A DNA stretch of 64,000 nt from Tepidimonas ignava (GCF_004342625.1 NZ_SMAH01000007.1:1-64000), one strand, 5' to 3'. Shown: positions 28,952 through 40,718, numbered from the stretch's first letter. Translations and numbers: made by a program. The notes: generated from the letters alone by a model not told the origin.

Positions 28952-29914
28952 ATGAGCCCCACGCCCAGCACCGCCCCGCCGCCGTCCGCCCCGCTGCAGC
29001 CCGCCGTCGCATGGCGGTTGGTGCGGCCTGGTTTTTTGTGGGTCACGGTGGCCGGCGTGCTGCTGGGCCTGGCCAGTGCGGCCGCGTGTGGGTGCGGCTT
29101 TGACGTGGGGCGCGCGGCGCTGACGCTGGTGCTGGGGTTGCTGGCGCATGCCGCGGCCAACGCATGGAACGACCACCACGACGCGCTCAGCGGCGCCGAT
29201 GCCGCCAACCCGGCGCCGCTGTCGCCGTTCACCGGGGGGTCACGCGTGATCCAACAGGGCCTGGCCAGCGCCGACGACGCGCGGCGCCTGGCGCTGGCGC
29301 TGGCGGCGCTGGTGGTGCTGGGCGGGCTGTGGCTGGCGCTGCACGCGGGCGGCGGCTTGGTGCTGATCGGGCTGGCCGGGTTGACGCTGGGGTGGGCGTA
29401 CTCAGCGCCGCCGCTGCGGCTGATGGCGCGCGGGCTGGGGGAGCTGACGGTCGCGCTGGCGTGGTGGCTGATCGTCGTGGGGGCGGACTACGCCGAGCGT
29501 GGCCAGTGGAGTTGGGTGCCCGCGGCCAGCGCCGTGCCGTTTGCGTTGCTGGTGGCCAACATCCTGCTGATCAACGGCGTGCCCGATGCCCCCTACGACG
29601 CGCGGGTGGCCAAGCGCACGCTGGCGGTGCGGTTGGGGCCGGTGGGGGTGGCGGCGCTGTACACGGTGTTGGCGGTGTTGGCGCACGGCATCTTGCTGGT
29701 GCTGTGGCTGGCGCAAGTGCCGCCGAGCACCGCGTGGTGGGGCTTGGCCTCGGGGCCGCTGGCGCTGGCCGCGGCGTGGCTGTTGTGGCGCCATGTGGCG
29801 CTGGGGCGGGCGGTGACGGCGCTGCGGCCCGCGATCGGGCTCACCATCGGGGCGACGCTGGTGCACGCGCTGGCGCTGGCCGCGGCGTTCGCGGCGGTGG
29901 CGCTGCAGCGCTGA
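28952..29914 (+). CDS. UbiA-family prenyltransferase
   Basis: This 320-residue membrane protein has about eight hydrophobic helices. The first Asp-rich motif is [14 protein letters not shown] and the second is [22 protein letters not shown], the two Mg-diphosphate sites of the UbiA superfamily. The spacing and NxxDxxxD-like forms resemble MenA (1,4-dihydroxy-2-naphthoate prenyltransferase) relatives. Real MenA is uncertain because no other menaquinone genes are nearby. I chose the ATG at 28952 over 28946 because of the TATAGT hexamer position. Confidence 0.85.
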   Translation: MSPTPSTAPPPSAPLQPAVAWRLVRPGFLWVTVAGVLLGLASAAACGCGFDVGRAALTLVLGLLAHAAANAWNDHHDALSGADAANPAPLSPFTGGSRVIQQGLASADDARRLALALAALVVLGGLWLALHAGGGLVLIGLAGLTLGWAYSAPPLRLMARGLGELTVALAWWLIVVGADYAERGQWSWVPAASAVPFALLVANILLINGVPDAPYDARVAKRTLAVRLGPVGVAALYTVLAVLAHGILLVLWLAQVPPSTAWWGLASGPLALAAAWLLWRHVALGRAVTALRPAIGLTIGATLVHALALAAAFAAVALQR

Positions 29915-29920
29915 CCAGGC

Positions 29921-30669
<749 letters not shown>

Positions 30670-30673
<4 letters not shown>

Positions 30674-31941
30674 GATCGGATCGCCTGCACGGGGTCCATG
30701 CGCGCCGCGCGCCGCGCCGGGATCAGCGCCGCCAACAGGCCCACGACGCAGGCCACCAGCGCCGCCAACAGCACCAACCGCGGGTCGAGCTCGGCGTTGA
30801 ACAACGGGCCGCCGTCGCCGGGGTTTTTGAACACGTGCGAAAACACCACCAACAGCGCGTAAGCCAATGCGGCCCCCAGGGTGGAGCCGACCAGCCCCAC
30901 GATGCCGCCCTGCAGCAAAAACACCGCCATGATCTGCCGCCGTCCGGCCCCCATGGCGCGCAGGATGCCGATCTCGCGCTGTTTTTGCACCACGCTGACC
31001 ACCAGCACGCTGGAGATGCCCAGCGCGACGATGATGACGACAAAACTGCGGATCAGGTTGTTGGACACCGTCTGGTTGGACAGCGCGGTCAGCAGGCTGG
31101 CGTTGGTCTGCATCCAACTGTCCACCGTCAGCCCGGTGGCGGCGCGCAGCTCGGCGGCCACCGCGTCGGCGCGGAACAGGTCGTTGACGGTCAGGTCCAG
31201 GTTGGTGACACCGCCCGGCACGTCCAGCAGGGTTTGCGCCAGCTTCAGCGGCACGAACACCCAGCGCCGGTTGAGGTCGCGGTTGCCAATGTCGAACAGG
31301 CCCGTGACGGTGACCACCTCGCCCCGCCCGTTGGCCGCTTGCAAACGAAGCTTGTCGCCCACGCTCACGCCCAGGTCGGCGGCCAGCTCGGTGCCGATGA
31401 TGGCTTCGCTGCCGCTGACCTGAAAGCGCCCGCGCACCATCTTGTCGTCGATGCGCACGACGCGGCTGTAGGCGTCAGGCACCATGCCGATGATGGCGAC
31501 GCTTTTGTTGCCCGCGCCGCGCACCGCAAACGCCGGCCCACTGGCCACCGGCGACACGGCCAGCACCCCAGGGGTGGCGGCGGCCAGTTGGGCCACGCGC
31601 TCCCACTGGTCGACCGAGCGCAGGCGCTGCTCGCGCGGCTGCACGCGTGCAGCCACCGTGGCTTCGGCAACAATGGGACGGTTGACCTCCTCCGGCGGAC
31701 GGATGACGACGTGCGCCTGGGAGCCCAGCACGCGGTCGATGATCGAGTCCTGCAACTGGTTGATCAGCTGGGTCAGAAAGACGATCACCGCCACGCCACC
31801 GGTCACGCCGGCCAGGATCAGCGCGCTTTGCATGCGCCCTTCGCGCAAAAAACGCAGCGCGACCAGCAGCTCGAACGGCAGGCGGCGCGCCCACGGGCTC
31901 AGCGCGGCGCGCGCCCCCCGCATCCGCCAGCGCGCCCCCAT
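30670..31941 (-). CDS. ABC transporter permease, FtsX/MacB_PCD family (DevC-like)
   Basis: This 423-residue permease has an N-terminal transmembrane helix, a periplasmic MacB_PCD domain of about 220 residues, and three C-terminal helices of the FtsX fold ([20 protein letters not shown] onward). It retains the [19 protein letters not shown] coupling segment. It works with the downstream ATPase and upstream membrane-fusion protein. I chose the ATG at 31941, which has GAGGTGG before it. The cargo is unknown; heterocyst-type DevC relatives export glycolipids, others export lipids or lipoproteins. Confidence 0.9.
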
Positions 31942-31951
31942 CGCCCCCACC

Positions 31952-33202
31952 TCAGCGCCCCAACGCACCGGCGGGCACCTCCAGCCCACGGCGGACGGCG
32001 GCGTCGGGCAGCACGCGCACGCGCTCGCCCTCGGCGGCCTTTTCGGTCTGGGGAATGACGCGCTCGCCTTCGCGCAGCGGCCCGTCGGCGACTTCGACCA
32101 CGCCCACACCACGCAGCCCCAGCGTCACCGGCACGCGCACCGCGCGCCCCTCACGCACCGCCAACACCCAGGGCGCGTCGCGGTCGGCGTCGCGCACGGC
32201 GGTGGCCGGCAACAGCAGCGCGCCCTCGCGGCGGCCACCCAGGAGCTCCACCGACACCGTCATGTCCGGCCGCACAAAGGCCGGCGGCTGCGGCACCCGC
32301 AACCGCACCGCTACCGTGCCGCGCTGCGCGTCCACCGCCGGCCCCACCCAATCCAGCACGGCGTCGAACGGCTGATGGGGGTAGGCGTCGGCCACCGCGC
32401 GGGCCGCCATGCCGGGCGTGAGCAGCCGCAGGTTTTTTTCGTCGATGGCCGCTTCGATGCGCGGCGGCCCGTCGGCCGCCAAAGACAGCAGCACGCGCCC
32501 CGGTTGCGCCAACGCACCCGGTTCGACCGTGCGGCTCAGCACGACCGCGTCCATCGGGGCGCGCAGCGTCAGGCGCTCCAGCCGCGCCTGCGCCAACGCC
32601 ACGGCCGCGTGCGCCTGCTCGACCCGGGTGCGAACCAGCGCCGGCCCCACAGCGCCGGCGCGGTTGGCTTCGGCCTGCACACGCGCCGTCGCCAGCGCGC
32701 TGCGCGCGTTGGCCAGCACGCGCTCGGCTTCGTCGAGCCGCTGCGGAGGGTAAAAGCCCTGCGCCACCAGGGTGCGCACCCGCTCGGCCTCGCGCTCGGC
32801 GTTGATCAGGTTGGCGCGCGCCTGTTCCAGCGCCTGATCGCTCACCGGGGCGGTGACGCTGGCCTGTTCGTGCTGACGCTGCAGGGCCTCGGCCTGCTGC
32901 GCGCGCGCCTGCGCCAACGCCGCGCGCGCCTCGTCGTCCACCAGCTCGACCAGCGGCTGGCCGGCGCGCACGCGGTCGCCCTCCCGTACCCGAACCGCGC
33001 GCACCGTGGCCGTGACTTCGGCCGCCACGTCGATGCGCGCGGGGGCCTCGATGCGCCCCGTGGCCACGACCGACTGGGTGATGGCGCCGCGCGTCACCGC
33101 CACGGCACGCACCGCGGTGCCCCGCGCACCCAGGGCGGCCGCCAGCGCCAGCGCGGCCACCGCCGCCCCCACCCCCAGCGCCCACTTGGTTCGCGTGTTC
33201 AT
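31952..33202 (-). CDS. HlyD-family periplasmic adaptor (membrane fusion protein)
   Basis: This 416-residue protein has one N-terminal membrane anchor (LGVGAAVAALALAAALGA), a biotinyl-lipoyl-like half site (GRIEAPARIDVAAEVTA), a long Ala/Gln/Glu-rich coiled-coil hairpin (residues ~95-210) and a C-terminal beta-barrel region. It would link the FtsX-like permease to an outer membrane channel. The gene starts 5 bp after the metalloprotease-like gene and ends 10 bp before the permease, so all are co-transcribed. Confidence 0.9.
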   Translation of the reverse strand: MNTRTKWALGVGAAVAALALAAALGARGTAVRAVAVTRGAITQSVVATGRIEAPARIDVAAEVTATVRAVRVREGDRVRAGQPLVELVDDEARAALAQARAQQAEALQRQHEQASVTAPVSDQALEQARANLINAEREAERVRTLVAQGFYPPQRLDEAERVLANARSALATARVQAEANRAGAVGPALVRTRVEQAHAAVALAQARLERLTLRAPMDAVVLSRTVEPGALAQPGRVLLSLAADGPPRIEAAIDEKNLRLLTPGMAARAVADAYPHQPFDAVLDWVGPAVDAQRGTVAVRLRVPQPPAFVRPDMTVSVELLGGRREGALLLPATAVRDADRDAPWVLAVREGRAVRVPVTLGLRGVGVVEVADGPLREGERVIPQTEKAAEGERVRVLPDAAVRRGLEVPAGALGR

Positions 33203-33207
33203 GGAGG

Positions 33208-33822
33208 TTAGCCTACCACCAAGCGGTGACGCCTTAGGGCGGCGCGGCGCTCGGCGTGGTCGGGCAGCACCGACGCCACCCAGGCCCAAAACGCCGGGCC
33301 GTGGTTCATCTCGCGCAAATGGGCCAGCTCGTGCACCACGACGTAGTCGCGCAGCGCCTCGGGCAGGCACACCAGGCGCCAGTTGAGGCTGATGGTGCCG
33401 CGGCTGCTGGCGCTGCCCCAGCGTGTGCGTGCGTTGGACAGGCGCACGCGCCGCGGCTGCACCCCCAAACGCGGCGCCCAGTGCGCCACGCGCGCATCAA
33501 GATCGTGGCGTGCCTGCCGCAGCAGGGCTTCGGTGGGTGCGGGCCACGGGTTCGCGGGGCACGCGGCCTGCCGTTGCAAGTGGTGCAACACCCAGCGCGC
33601 TTTGCGCTGCACAAAGGCCTCGACCAGCGGCCACGGGGCCTGGCGCGGCGCGCGCACGCTCAGGCCCTGCGGGCCGACGTGCAGGCCGATGGTGCGGCGC
33701 GCGCTGCGCTCGAAGCGGCAGTCGACGCGCTGACCCTGCAACCACACGGTGGCGTTGGCCGCCGGGTGGCGCCACGGCGCCGCCCCCTCAGGCAACGAGG
33801 CGCTCGGGTGACGCGGGTTCAC
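33208..33822 (-). CDS. YgjP-like zinc metallohydrolase (SprT/DUF45 family)
   Basis: This 204-residue protein has the zinc motif HELAHLREMNHGPAFW, preceded by RTRWGSASSRGTISLNWRL, the hallmark of the YgjP-like DUF45 family. The molecular function is poorly known (metal-dependent hydrolase). The GTG at 33822 is the start: GGAGG lies about 6 nt upstream. It overlaps the end of the plsC-like gene by 35 bp, so translation is coupled. Confidence 0.88.
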   Translation of the reverse strand: MNPRHPSASLPEGAAPWRHPAANATVWLQGQRVDCRFERSARRTIGLHVGPQGLSVRAPRQAPWPLVEAFVQRKARWVLHHLQRQAACPANPWPAPTEALLRQARHDLDARVAHWAPRLGVQPRRVRLSNARTRWGSASSRGTISLNWRLVCLPEALRDYVVVHELAHLREMNHGPAFWAWVASVLPDHAERRAALRRHRLVVG

Positions 33823-34552
33823 GGTAGGCCTCCGGGTCCAAGCGGCGCATTTCGCCCTCGATCCAGTCGCGCACCTCGCGCATCAGGTCGTCCGGGTCAC
33901 GGCCGACGCTCGCAATGGGCTTGCCAATCGAAAACACCACGGTGCCCGGGCGCTTGACGATGGCCCGCCGCGGCCAGCAACGCCCCGACGTCACCGCGAT
34001 CGGGATCACCGGCACGCCGGTGGCCACCGCCAAACGGGTGCCGCCCGTCTTGTACTGCCCCACCGCGCCGCGCGGCACCCGCGTGCCCTCGGGGAACATG
34101 ATGACCCACACCCCCCGCTGCAGCAGCGCACGGCCTTGCTCGACGACCTTTTGGAACGCCTGCGCGCGCTTGGCGCGGTCGATGTGGATCATGTCCAGCC
34201 GCCCCAGCGCCCAGCCGAAAAACGGGATGTACAGCAACTCACGCTTGAACACGAAGGCCAGCGGGTGCGGCATCATCGCCGGCAGCGCAAACGTCTCCCA
34301 GGTGGACTGGTGCTTGACCAACAAAATGGCCGGCGCCCGCGCATCGGTGGGCAGGTTGTCCCAACCGATCACCTCGTTGCGGATACCGAGCAGCCAGCGC
34401 GCGGCCCAGATTTGCAGGCGCACCCAGACGATGCAAAACCAGTACAGCCGCGTCGAGGGCAGCACCGGCGACAGCAGCACGGCCGCTGTGGCCCACGGCA
34501 CCACCGTCACGGCCATGAACAGCAGGTGCAGCCACGAGCGCACGACGTTCAT
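33788..34552 (-). CDS. plsC: 1-acyl-sn-glycerol-3-phosphate acyltransferase family protein
   Basis: This 254-residue membrane-associated acyltransferase makes phosphatidic acid from lysophosphatidate. Motif I is present in the form KHQSTWET (H-x4-E instead of the usual H-x4-D), motif III is MFPEGTRVPRG, and motif IV is VPVIPIAVTSG. One or two hydrophobic segments lie at the N-terminus. The ATG overlaps the gmhB stop by 4 bp. The Asp-to-Glu form of motif I occurs in betaproteobacterial members and does not imply inactivity. Confidence 0.92.
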   Translation of the reverse strand: MNVVRSWLHLLFMAVTVVPWATAAVLLSPVLPSTRLYWFCIVWVRLQIWAARWLLGIRNEVIGWDNLPTDARAPAILLVKHQSTWETFALPAMMPHPLAFVFKRELLYIPFFGWALGRLDMIHIDRAKRAQAFQKVVEQGRALLQRGVWVIMFPEGTRVPRGAVGQYKTGGTRLAVATGVPVIPIAVTSGRCWPRRAIVKRPGTVVFSIGKPIASVGRDPDDLMREVRDWIEGEMRRLDPEAYREPASPERLVA

Positions 34553-35133
34553 GGGCGCGCCCCCTCGGGTTCGTCGCGGGACAGCAAGGCGTCGGCCAGC
34601 GCCGACAGGTCGTCGTGCACGGCCACGGACGGCGGCAGCTCCGGGGGGCGTGGCGCGCCCCGCCAGTGCACGCTCTGCCCCGTGAGCACCAGGTGGGTCT
34701 CGCACCCGGCGGCGAGCCCGGCCTGCACGTCGCGCAGCGAGTCGCCCACCATCACCAGTTGCGTCGGCGCCAGCCCCCAGCGGCGCGCGATGTCGCGCAG
34801 CATGCCCGGCGCGGGTTTGCGGCAATCGCACTCTTCGTCGGGTGCGTGGGGGCAGAAAAACACCGCCTCGACGCGCGCACCGGCCTGCGCCAGCAGGCGG
34901 TGCATCTGCGCGTGCACGGCGTTGAGGGTGGCCAGGTCGAACACACCGCGGCCCAGGCCCGGCTGGTTGGTGGCCACGACGATGCGCCAGCCCGCCTCGT
35001 TCAGGCGCGCCAACGCCTCGGGCGCGCCGGGCAGCGGCTGCCAGTCCTGCGGGTCGCGCACAAAGTCCTCGGGGTCGCGGCTCAGGGTGCCGTCGCGGTC
35101 GATGACCAGCAGCCGGGCGTCGCGGGCAGGCAT
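34549..35133 (-). CDS. gmhB: D-glycero-beta-D-manno-heptose 1,7-bisphosphate 7-phosphatase
   Basis: This 194-residue HAD phosphatase acts in ADP-heptose synthesis for LPS inner core. It has the HAD nucleophile motif VIDRDGTLS (Asp-x-Asp), TNQPGLGRG, the zinc loop CPHAPDEECDCRKP and MVGDSLRDVQAG. It lies 25 bp after glyS and is coupled to plsC downstream. Pairing with plsC and lnt puts it in an envelope-biogenesis operon. Confidence 0.95.
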   Translation of the reverse strand: MPARDARLLVIDRDGTLSRDPEDFVRDPQDWQPLPGAPEALARLNEAGWRIVVATNQPGLGRGVFDLATLNAVHAQMHRLLAQAGARVEAVFFCPHAPDEECDCRKPAPGMLRDIARRWGLAPTQLVMVGDSLRDVQAGLAAGCETHLVLTGQSVHWRGAPRPPELPPSVAVHDDLSALADALLSRDEPEGARP

Positions 35134-35158
35134 GGGGTTCCCCTTGCAGACCGGCGCT

Positions 35159-37288
35159 TTACACCGCCAACCGCGCCAGGTCGGCCACGCGGTTCATGGC
35201 GCGCTGCAGCGCCGCCAACAGCGCCAGTCGGTTGGCACGCAGCGCGGCGTCGTCGGCGTTGACCATGACGCTGTCGAAAAACGCATCGACAGGCGCTTTC
35301 AGCGCCGCCAACTGGCGCAGGCTGTCGGTGTAGTCGCCGCGGGCGTAGGCGGCCTCGGCCAGCGGTTGCACGGACTGCAGCGCCTGGTGCAGCGCCTGCT
35401 CGGCGGGTTCGCGCAACAGCGCCACGTCCACCTGCGCGGCCACCGCCGCGGCGTCGGCCTTGCGCAGGATGTTGGTGACGCGCTTGTTGGCCGCGGCCAG
35501 CGCGTCCGCCTCCGGCAGCGCGGCAAAGGCGCGCACCGCCGCCAGCCGGCGCGGCACCTCGTGCAACAAGGCGGGACGCAACGCCAGCACGGCGTCCACC
35601 TCCTGCGGGCGGTAACCCTGCTCGCGCAGGCTGACGGCCAGCCGGTCGTCGATGAAGTCGCGCAGCGCTGCGCGCGGGTCGCGGATGCGCTCGCCGAAGG
35701 CGGCCACCGCGATGTCGAGCAGCTCCGGCAACGGCAGCGGCAGCGCGCGCTCGATCAGCATGCGCACCACCCCCAGCGCGTGGCGGCGCAGCGCGTAGGG
35801 GTCTTTGTCCCCGCTGGGCAGCTGGCCGATGCCAAACAGGCCGGTGAGCGTTTCCAGTTTGTCAGCCAGCGCCAGCACCACGCCGACGTCGCCGCGCGGC
35901 AGCGCGTCGCCGGCAAAGCGGGGCTTGTAGTGGTCTTCGATCGCCTCGGCCACACGCGGGTCTTCGCCGTCGTGCAGCGCGTAGTAGCGCCCCATCGTGC
36001 CTTGCAGCTCGGGGAACTCGCCCACCATGTCGGTCAGCAAGTCGGCCTTGGCCAGCAGCGCCGCGCGGTCGGCCAGGCGCACCAGCTCCTCGCCGCCCAG
36101 CCTGGCCGCGATGGCGCGCGCGATCGCCCCCACGCGCTCGACCCGCTCGCCCTGCGTGCCCAATTGGTTGTGGTACACCACCTTGGCCAACCCCAGCACG
36201 CGCGACTCCAGCGGGCGCTTGCGGTCTTGGTCGAAGAAGAACTTGGCATCGGCCAAGCGTGGGCGCACCACGCGTTCGTTGCCCCCGATGACGGCACTGG
36301 GGTCGGCCGGCGTGATGTTGCTGACCACCAAGAAGCGGTGCGTCAGGCGCCCCTGCGCGTCCAGCAGCGGGAAGTACTTCTGGTTGGCCTTCATCGTCAG
36401 GATCAGGCACTCCTGCGGCACGTCCAGGAAGGCCGGATCGAACTGGCACACCAGCACGTTGGGGCGCTCGACCAGCGCCGTGACTTCGTCCAGCAGCGCG
36501 TCGTCATCGATGGGACGGCAGCCGCCCCCCACGCGGGCCGCCGCCGCGGCCAACTGGCGCTGGATCTCGGCGCGGCGCTGCTCGAAGCTGGCCAAAACGG
36601 CGCCTTCGCGCGCCAGCGTCTCGGCGTAGGCGTCGGCGTGGGGCAGCTCGATCGGGTCGCGCGCGGCTTCGAAGCGGTGCCCGCGCGTGGTACGGCCCGC
36701 GCTCAGGCCCAGCGCCTGCACCGGCACGACCTGGTCGCCATGCAACGCCACCAACCCATGCGCCGGGCGCACGAAGTGCACGTTGCGCCAGCCATCGGCC
36801 AGTTGGTAGGTCATGACCTTGGGGATGGGCAAGCGGCGCAGCGCTTCGTCCAGGGCCTTTTGCAGCCCCTCGGCCAAGGTGGCGCCGGGCACCACGCTGT
36901 CCCAGTACAGCAGCTCGGCTTTGCCGTCGTGCTGCCGCCGCAGCCGCGCCGCAAGCTGGGCGGTGTCGCCCGTGTCCACGCCCAGCGAGGCGAGTTTTTT
37001 CAGCAGCGCCGGCGTCGGTTGGCCGTGCGCGTCCAGCCCGACGCTGACCGGCATCAGCTTGAGTTGCACGGCACGGTCCTGGGCACGCGCCGCCACCTCG
37101 GTCAGGTGCGCGGCCAGCCGGCGCGGCGTGGCGTAGGTGGTCAGCGCGGCGCCCGGGCCAGCCAAGCCTTGTTCCCGCAGCGAGTCGGCCAGCACCCGAC
37201 CGAAGGCGGCCCCGAGCTGCGGCAGCGCTTTGGGCGGCAGCTCTTCGACCAGCAGCTCCACCAGCAGGTTGGCGGTGTGGATCGTCAT
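35159..37288 (-). CDS. glyS: glycyl-tRNA synthetase, beta subunit
   Basis: This 709-residue subunit of the alpha2beta2 enzyme begins with the [19 protein letters not shown] block and has the conserved [15 protein letters not shown] and [12 protein letters not shown] segments; the C-terminal part is the DALR-like anticodon-binding domain. It starts within the glyQ stop (4-bp overlap), giving tight stoichiometry. The length is normal. Confidence 0.97.
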   Translation of the reverse strand: MTIHTANLLVELLVEELPPKALPQLGAAFGRVLADSLREQGLAGPGAALTTYATPRRLAAHLTEVAARAQDRAVQLKLMPVSVGLDAHGQPTPALLKKLASLGVDTGDTAQLAARLRRQHDGKAELLYWDSVVPGATLAEGLQKALDEALRRLPIPKVMTYQLADGWRNVHFVRPAHGLVALHGDQVVPVQALGLSAGRTTRGHRFEAARDPIELPHADAYAETLAREGAVLASFEQRRAEIQRQLAAAAARVGGGCRPIDDDALLDEVTALVERPNVLVCQFDPAFLDVPQECLILTMKANQKYFPLLDAQGRLTHRFLVVSNITPADPSAVIGGNERVVRPRLADAKFFFDQDRKRPLESRVLGLAKVVYHNQLGTQGERVERVGAIARAIAARLGGEELVRLADRAALLAKADLLTDMVGEFPELQGTMGRYYALHDGEDPRVAEAIEDHYKPRFAGDALPRGDVGVVLALADKLETLTGLFGIGQLPSGDKDPYALRRHALGVVRMLIERALPLPLPELLDIAVAAFGERIRDPRAALRDFIDDRLAVSLREQGYRPQEVDAVLALRPALLHEVPRRLAAVRAFAALPEADALAAANKRVTNILRKADAAAVAAQVDVALLREPAEQALHQALQSVQPLAEAAYARGDYTDSLRQLAALKAPVDAFFDSVMVNADDAALRANRLALLAALQRAMNRVADLARLAV

Positions 37289-38208
37289 GCCGCAGCCCCC
37301 TTCTTGTCGAGTTGCGCCAGCACCTCGTCGGCCCAGGCGCGCGGGGCCATCGGGAAGCCCAGCCGCGCGCGGCTGTCCAGGTAGCTCTGCGCGACGCTGC
37401 GCGCCAGGTTGCGGATGCGGCCGATGTACGCGGCGCGCTCGGTGACGCTGATCGCGCCACGCGCGTCGAGCAGGTTGAAGGTGTGCGCGGCTTTGAGCAC
37501 TTGTTCGTAGGCCGGCAGGGCCAGTTGCTGCTGCATCAGGTACTGCGCCTGCCGCTCGTGCGCGGCGAAGGCGGTGAACAAAAACGACACGTCGGCGTGC
37601 TCGAAGTTGTAGGCCGACTGCTCGACCTCGTTTTGGTGGAACACGTCGCCGTAGGTCAACCCCGGGGCGTAGACGAGGTCATAGACGTTTTCCACGCCCT
37701 GCAGGTACATGGCCAAGCGCTCCAGCCCGTAGGTGATCTCCCCGGTGATCGGGCGGCAGTCGATCCCCCCCACCTGCTGGAAGTAGGTGAACTGCGTCAC
37801 CTCCATGCCGTTGAGCCAGACCTCCCAGCCCAGCCCCCACGCGCCCAGGGTGGGGTTTTCCCAGTCGTCTTCGACGAAGCGGATGTCATTGGCCTTGAGG
37901 TCGAAACCCAACGCCTGCAGGCTGCCCAGGTACAGCTCCAAAATGTCGCTGGGCGCCGGCTTGAGCACCACCTGGTACTGGTAGTAGTGCTGCAGCCGGT
38001 TGGGGTTGTCGCCGTAGCGGCCGTCCTTGGGGCGGCGGCTGGGCTGGACGTAAGCCGCTTTCCATGGCTCCGGCCCCAACGCACGCAAAAAAGTGGCCGT
38101 GTGGCTGGTGCCCGCCCCCACCTCCATGTCGTACGGCTGCAGCAGCGCGCAGCCCTGGGCGTCCCAGTACGCCTGGAGCTTGAGAATGATCTGTTGAAAC
38201 GTCAGCAT
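37285..38208 (-). CDS. glyQ: glycyl-tRNA synthetase, alpha subunit
   Basis: This 307-residue catalytic subunit carries class II synthetase motifs, visible as [40 protein letters not shown] and [18 protein letters not shown]. It activates glycine with ATP and charges tRNA(Gly) with GlyS. It starts 12 bp after lnt. Confidence 0.97.
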   Translation of the reverse strand: MLTFQQIILKLQAYWDAQGCALLQPYDMEVGAGTSHTATFLRALGPEPWKAAYVQPSRRPKDGRYGDNPNRLQHYYQYQVVLKPAPSDILELYLGSLQALGFDLKANDIRFVEDDWENPTLGAWGLGWEVWLNGMEVTQFTYFQQVGGIDCRPITGEITYGLERLAMYLQGVENVYDLVYAPGLTYGDVFHQNEVEQSAYNFEHADVSFLFTAFAAHERQAQYLMQQQLALPAYEQVLKAAHTFNLLDARGAISVTERAAYIGRIRNLARSVAQSYLDSRARLGFPMAPRAWADEVLAQLDKKGAAA

Positions 38209-38220
38209 AAGCGCCGCATT

Positions 38221-39849
38221 CTACGGCGCGCGCCGCCGCCCCCCGAACAACCCGGCCAGCCCCCACAACAGCAGCGACGCCAGCAGCACCGGCGCCAAAC
38301 CCCAGCGCGACGCCCACCGTGCGTACGGCGTCAGGCCGCTGCGCCCTTGCACCACCACATCCAGCACGCCGCGTTGCGCACGCGGCAGTTCGGCCAGCAC
38401 CCGGCCACGGTGGTCGATGGCGGCGGTGCTGCCGGTGTTGGTGGCGCGCAGCATCGGACGGCCCAACTCCAGCGCCCGCACACGCGCAATTTGGCGGTGC
38501 TGGTCGATCGCCACCGTATCACCGAACCACGCGATGTTGCTGACGTTGACCAGCACCGTCGGCGCGCTGGCCGCATCGGCGAACGCGGCGGCCAGTTCCT
38601 CGCCAAACACGTCCTCGTAGCACACGTGCGGGGCGATGCGCTGCCCCGCCCAGGTCAGCGGCGGCTGCGGCAGCGCACCACGGGCAAAGTCCCCCAGCGG
38701 CATGCGCATCAGGTCCACGAACCACCGAAAACCCGGTGGTATGAACTCGCCAAAGGGCACCAGATGGTGCTTGTCGTAGCGGTACGCGCTCAGCGCTGCG
38801 GGCAGTTCGGCGTCGTCGACTGGCAGCGCCTGCCCCGGTCGCCACCCGACCACGGAGTTGGTGTAGCCGCGCTCGAAGCTGCCCAACGGCAGGCCGATCA
38901 ACACCGCGACGTGGCCCTGCCTCACGTGGCCCAGCAGGGTGCGCCAATAGTCGGCCGGCACGTCCTGCGGCAGCAGCGGGATGGCGGTTTCGGGCGCCAC
39001 GACCAACCCGCCGGCCAGCCGTTCGTCGGACGCTGCTTGGACGAGCTGCTGGCCGTACCAGCGCAGCGCCACGGCGATGCCGCGCTCAGGGTCGAATTTG
39101 TCGTCCTGCGCGATGGCGCCTTGCAGCAGACGAACCGGCAGCGTGCCCGCCGCAGCCGTCGCGTCGGGCAGCCGCTGCTGCACCCACGCGCCCAGGCCGG
39201 GCCAACCCCACAGCAGCACGCAAAGCGCCGCTGCGGCCCACCGCCACGCCCCGCGCGCCAGCGCCAGCCACGCCGCCAGCGCCGCCGTGACGAGCCCCAG
39301 GCCGTACACCCCCACCCAAGGCGCGGCCCAACCCAACGCGTCCACCTGCGTGTAACCGAGCGCCCCCCAGGGGAAGCCGGTCCACAACACCCCACGCGCC
39401 AGCTCGGCCAGCGTCCACGCGGCGGCCCAGGCCAACGCGGCCGCCCACGGTGCCGCCGGCCGCCAGCGCCACCACACCCACGCCATCACCGCGTAATCCA
39501 GGGCCAAAAAGAGCGCCAGCGCCGCCACCGCCACGGCGGCCAGCCAGCCCGGCATCCCGCCGTACACGTGCATCGAGATGTACAGCCATCCAAACGTGGT
39601 GGCCAGCCAGGTCGCCGTCCACACCAGCGCGCGGGCCGCGGCCGCGCCGGCGCTGCGGGCCCGCGCCACGCCGACCACCGCAGCGGCATGCGCCAGCAGC
39701 GCCAACCACGCCGCGGGCTCGCCCGAGCGCAGCCAGGGCCCCGCACCCACCGGCCACGGCCACGCCAGCGCCCAGGCTTGCAGCGCCCCCAGCGCGGCGG
39801 CCACCGCCAGCACCGCCCCAGCCGCCATGGCGTGCCCGCGCGTGCTCAT
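38221..39849 (-). CDS. lnt: apolipoprotein N-acyltransferase
   Basis: This 542-residue inner membrane enzyme adds the third acyl chain to lipoproteins. About seven to eight hydrophobic helices occupy residues 1-225, followed by a nitrilase-fold periplasmic domain. The catalytic triad is visible: Glu in VVAPETAIPLL, Lys in YDKHHLVPFGEFIP and Cys in APHVCYEDVFGEEL. A C-terminal helix follows. The start overlaps the corC stop by 4 bp, the usual corC-lnt pairing. Confidence 0.96.
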   Translation of the reverse strand: MSTRGHAMAAGAVLAVAAALGALQAWALAWPWPVGAGPWLRSGEPAAWLALLAHAAAVVGVARARSAGAAAARALVWTATWLATTFGWLYISMHVYGGMPGWLAAVAVAALALFLALDYAVMAWVWWRWRPAAPWAAALAWAAAWTLAELARGVLWTGFPWGALGYTQVDALGWAAPWVGVYGLGLVTAALAAWLALARGAWRWAAAALCVLLWGWPGLGAWVQQRLPDATAAAGTLPVRLLQGAIAQDDKFDPERGIAVALRWYGQQLVQAASDERLAGGLVVAPETAIPLLPQDVPADYWRTLLGHVRQGHVAVLIGLPLGSFERGYTNSVVGWRPGQALPVDDAELPAALSAYRYDKHHLVPFGEFIPPGFRWFVDLMRMPLGDFARGALPQPPLTWAGQRIAPHVCYEDVFGEELAAAFADAASAPTVLVNVSNIAWFGDTVAIDQHRQIARVRALELGRPMLRATNTGSTAAIDHRGRVLAELPRAQRGVLDVVVQGRSGLTPYARWASRWGLAPVLLASLLLWGLAGLFGGRRRAP

Positions 39850-40718
39850 GCCGGCGCGGGCGTGCGCGTCACCTTGAACCAGCGCACCGCGCCACCACGC
39901 GCGTGCTGCACGGTCAGCGTCAGGCCTTCGGCCTGAAACGTTTCGCCGCGGCGCGGCACGCGGCCCATGGCGTGCGCCACGTAGCCGCCGATGGTTTCGA
40001 ACTCACCCTCGGGCAGGTGCACCTGGAACCAGGCGTTGACACGCTCCAGCGGCGTGTCGCCGCTGACCCGCCATGTCCCATCGGCCAGCGCAAAAATGTC
40101 GCCGTCGGGTTCGTCGTCGGCGTCAAACTCATCTTCGATGTCACCGACGATTTCTTCCAGCACGTCTTCGATCGTGACCAGCCCTGCGACCCGCCCGAAC
40201 TCGTCAATGACGATGGCCAGGTGGTTGCGGTTGGCCCGGAAGTCGCGCAGCAAATCGTTGAGCGGCTTGGTCTCGGGCACAAACACCGCCGGACGCAGCA
40301 GCGCGCGCAGGTTGAGCTCCGGCGCGCGCTGCAGCTTGAGCAGGTCTTTGGCCAGCAAAATGCCAATGATGTTGTCACGCTCGCCGTCGTACACCGGAAA
40401 ACGCGAATGCCCGGTGTCGATGACGGTGTTGAGCAACTCCGGGTATGGCGCCTGGATATCCAGCGCGTCCATGCGCGGCGCGGCCACCATGACGTCGCGC
40501 GCGGTCATGTCGGCGATGCGCAGCACGCCCTCCAACATCACGCGCGACTCGGCACCGATGACGTCGTTGTCTTCGGCCTCGGCCAGCGCTTCGATCAGCT
40601 CGGCGCGCGAGTCGGGCCCCGGGTGCAAAAATTCGACCAGGCGCTGCAAAAACGTGCGCTTGTCATCGTGGCGGCCGCGCACGGGGCCGCGTTCATGGGC
40701 AGGTTCAGGGTCGGCCAC
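39846..40718 (-). CDS. corC: CorC/YbeX-family CBS-pair transporter-associated protein
   Basis: This ~290-residue soluble protein has two CBS domains (about residues 65-185, including MVAAPRMDALDI and HLAIVIDEFGRVAGLVTIEDVLEEIVG) and a C-terminal CorC_HlyC domain. Members affect Mg/Co efflux and ribosome or envelope homeostasis. The start is uncertain: no good ATG exists near the expected N-terminus, and the GTG at 40718 gives a normal length. It leads the ten-gene leftward cluster that ends with the LolD-like ATPase. Confidence 0.92.
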   Translation of the reverse strand: MADPEPAHERGPVRGRHDDKRTFLQRLVEFLHPGPDSRAELIEALAEAEDNDVIGAESRVMLEGVLRIADMTARDVMVAAPRMDALDIQAPYPELLNTVIDTGHSRFPVYDGERDNIIGILLAKDLLKLQRAPELNLRALLRPAVFVPETKPLNDLLRDFRANRNHLAIVIDEFGRVAGLVTIEDVLEEIVGDIEDEFDADDEPDGDIFALADGTWRVSGDTPLERVNAWFQVHLPEGEFETIGGYVAHAMGRVPRRGETFQAEGLTLTVQHARGGAVRWFKVTRTPAPA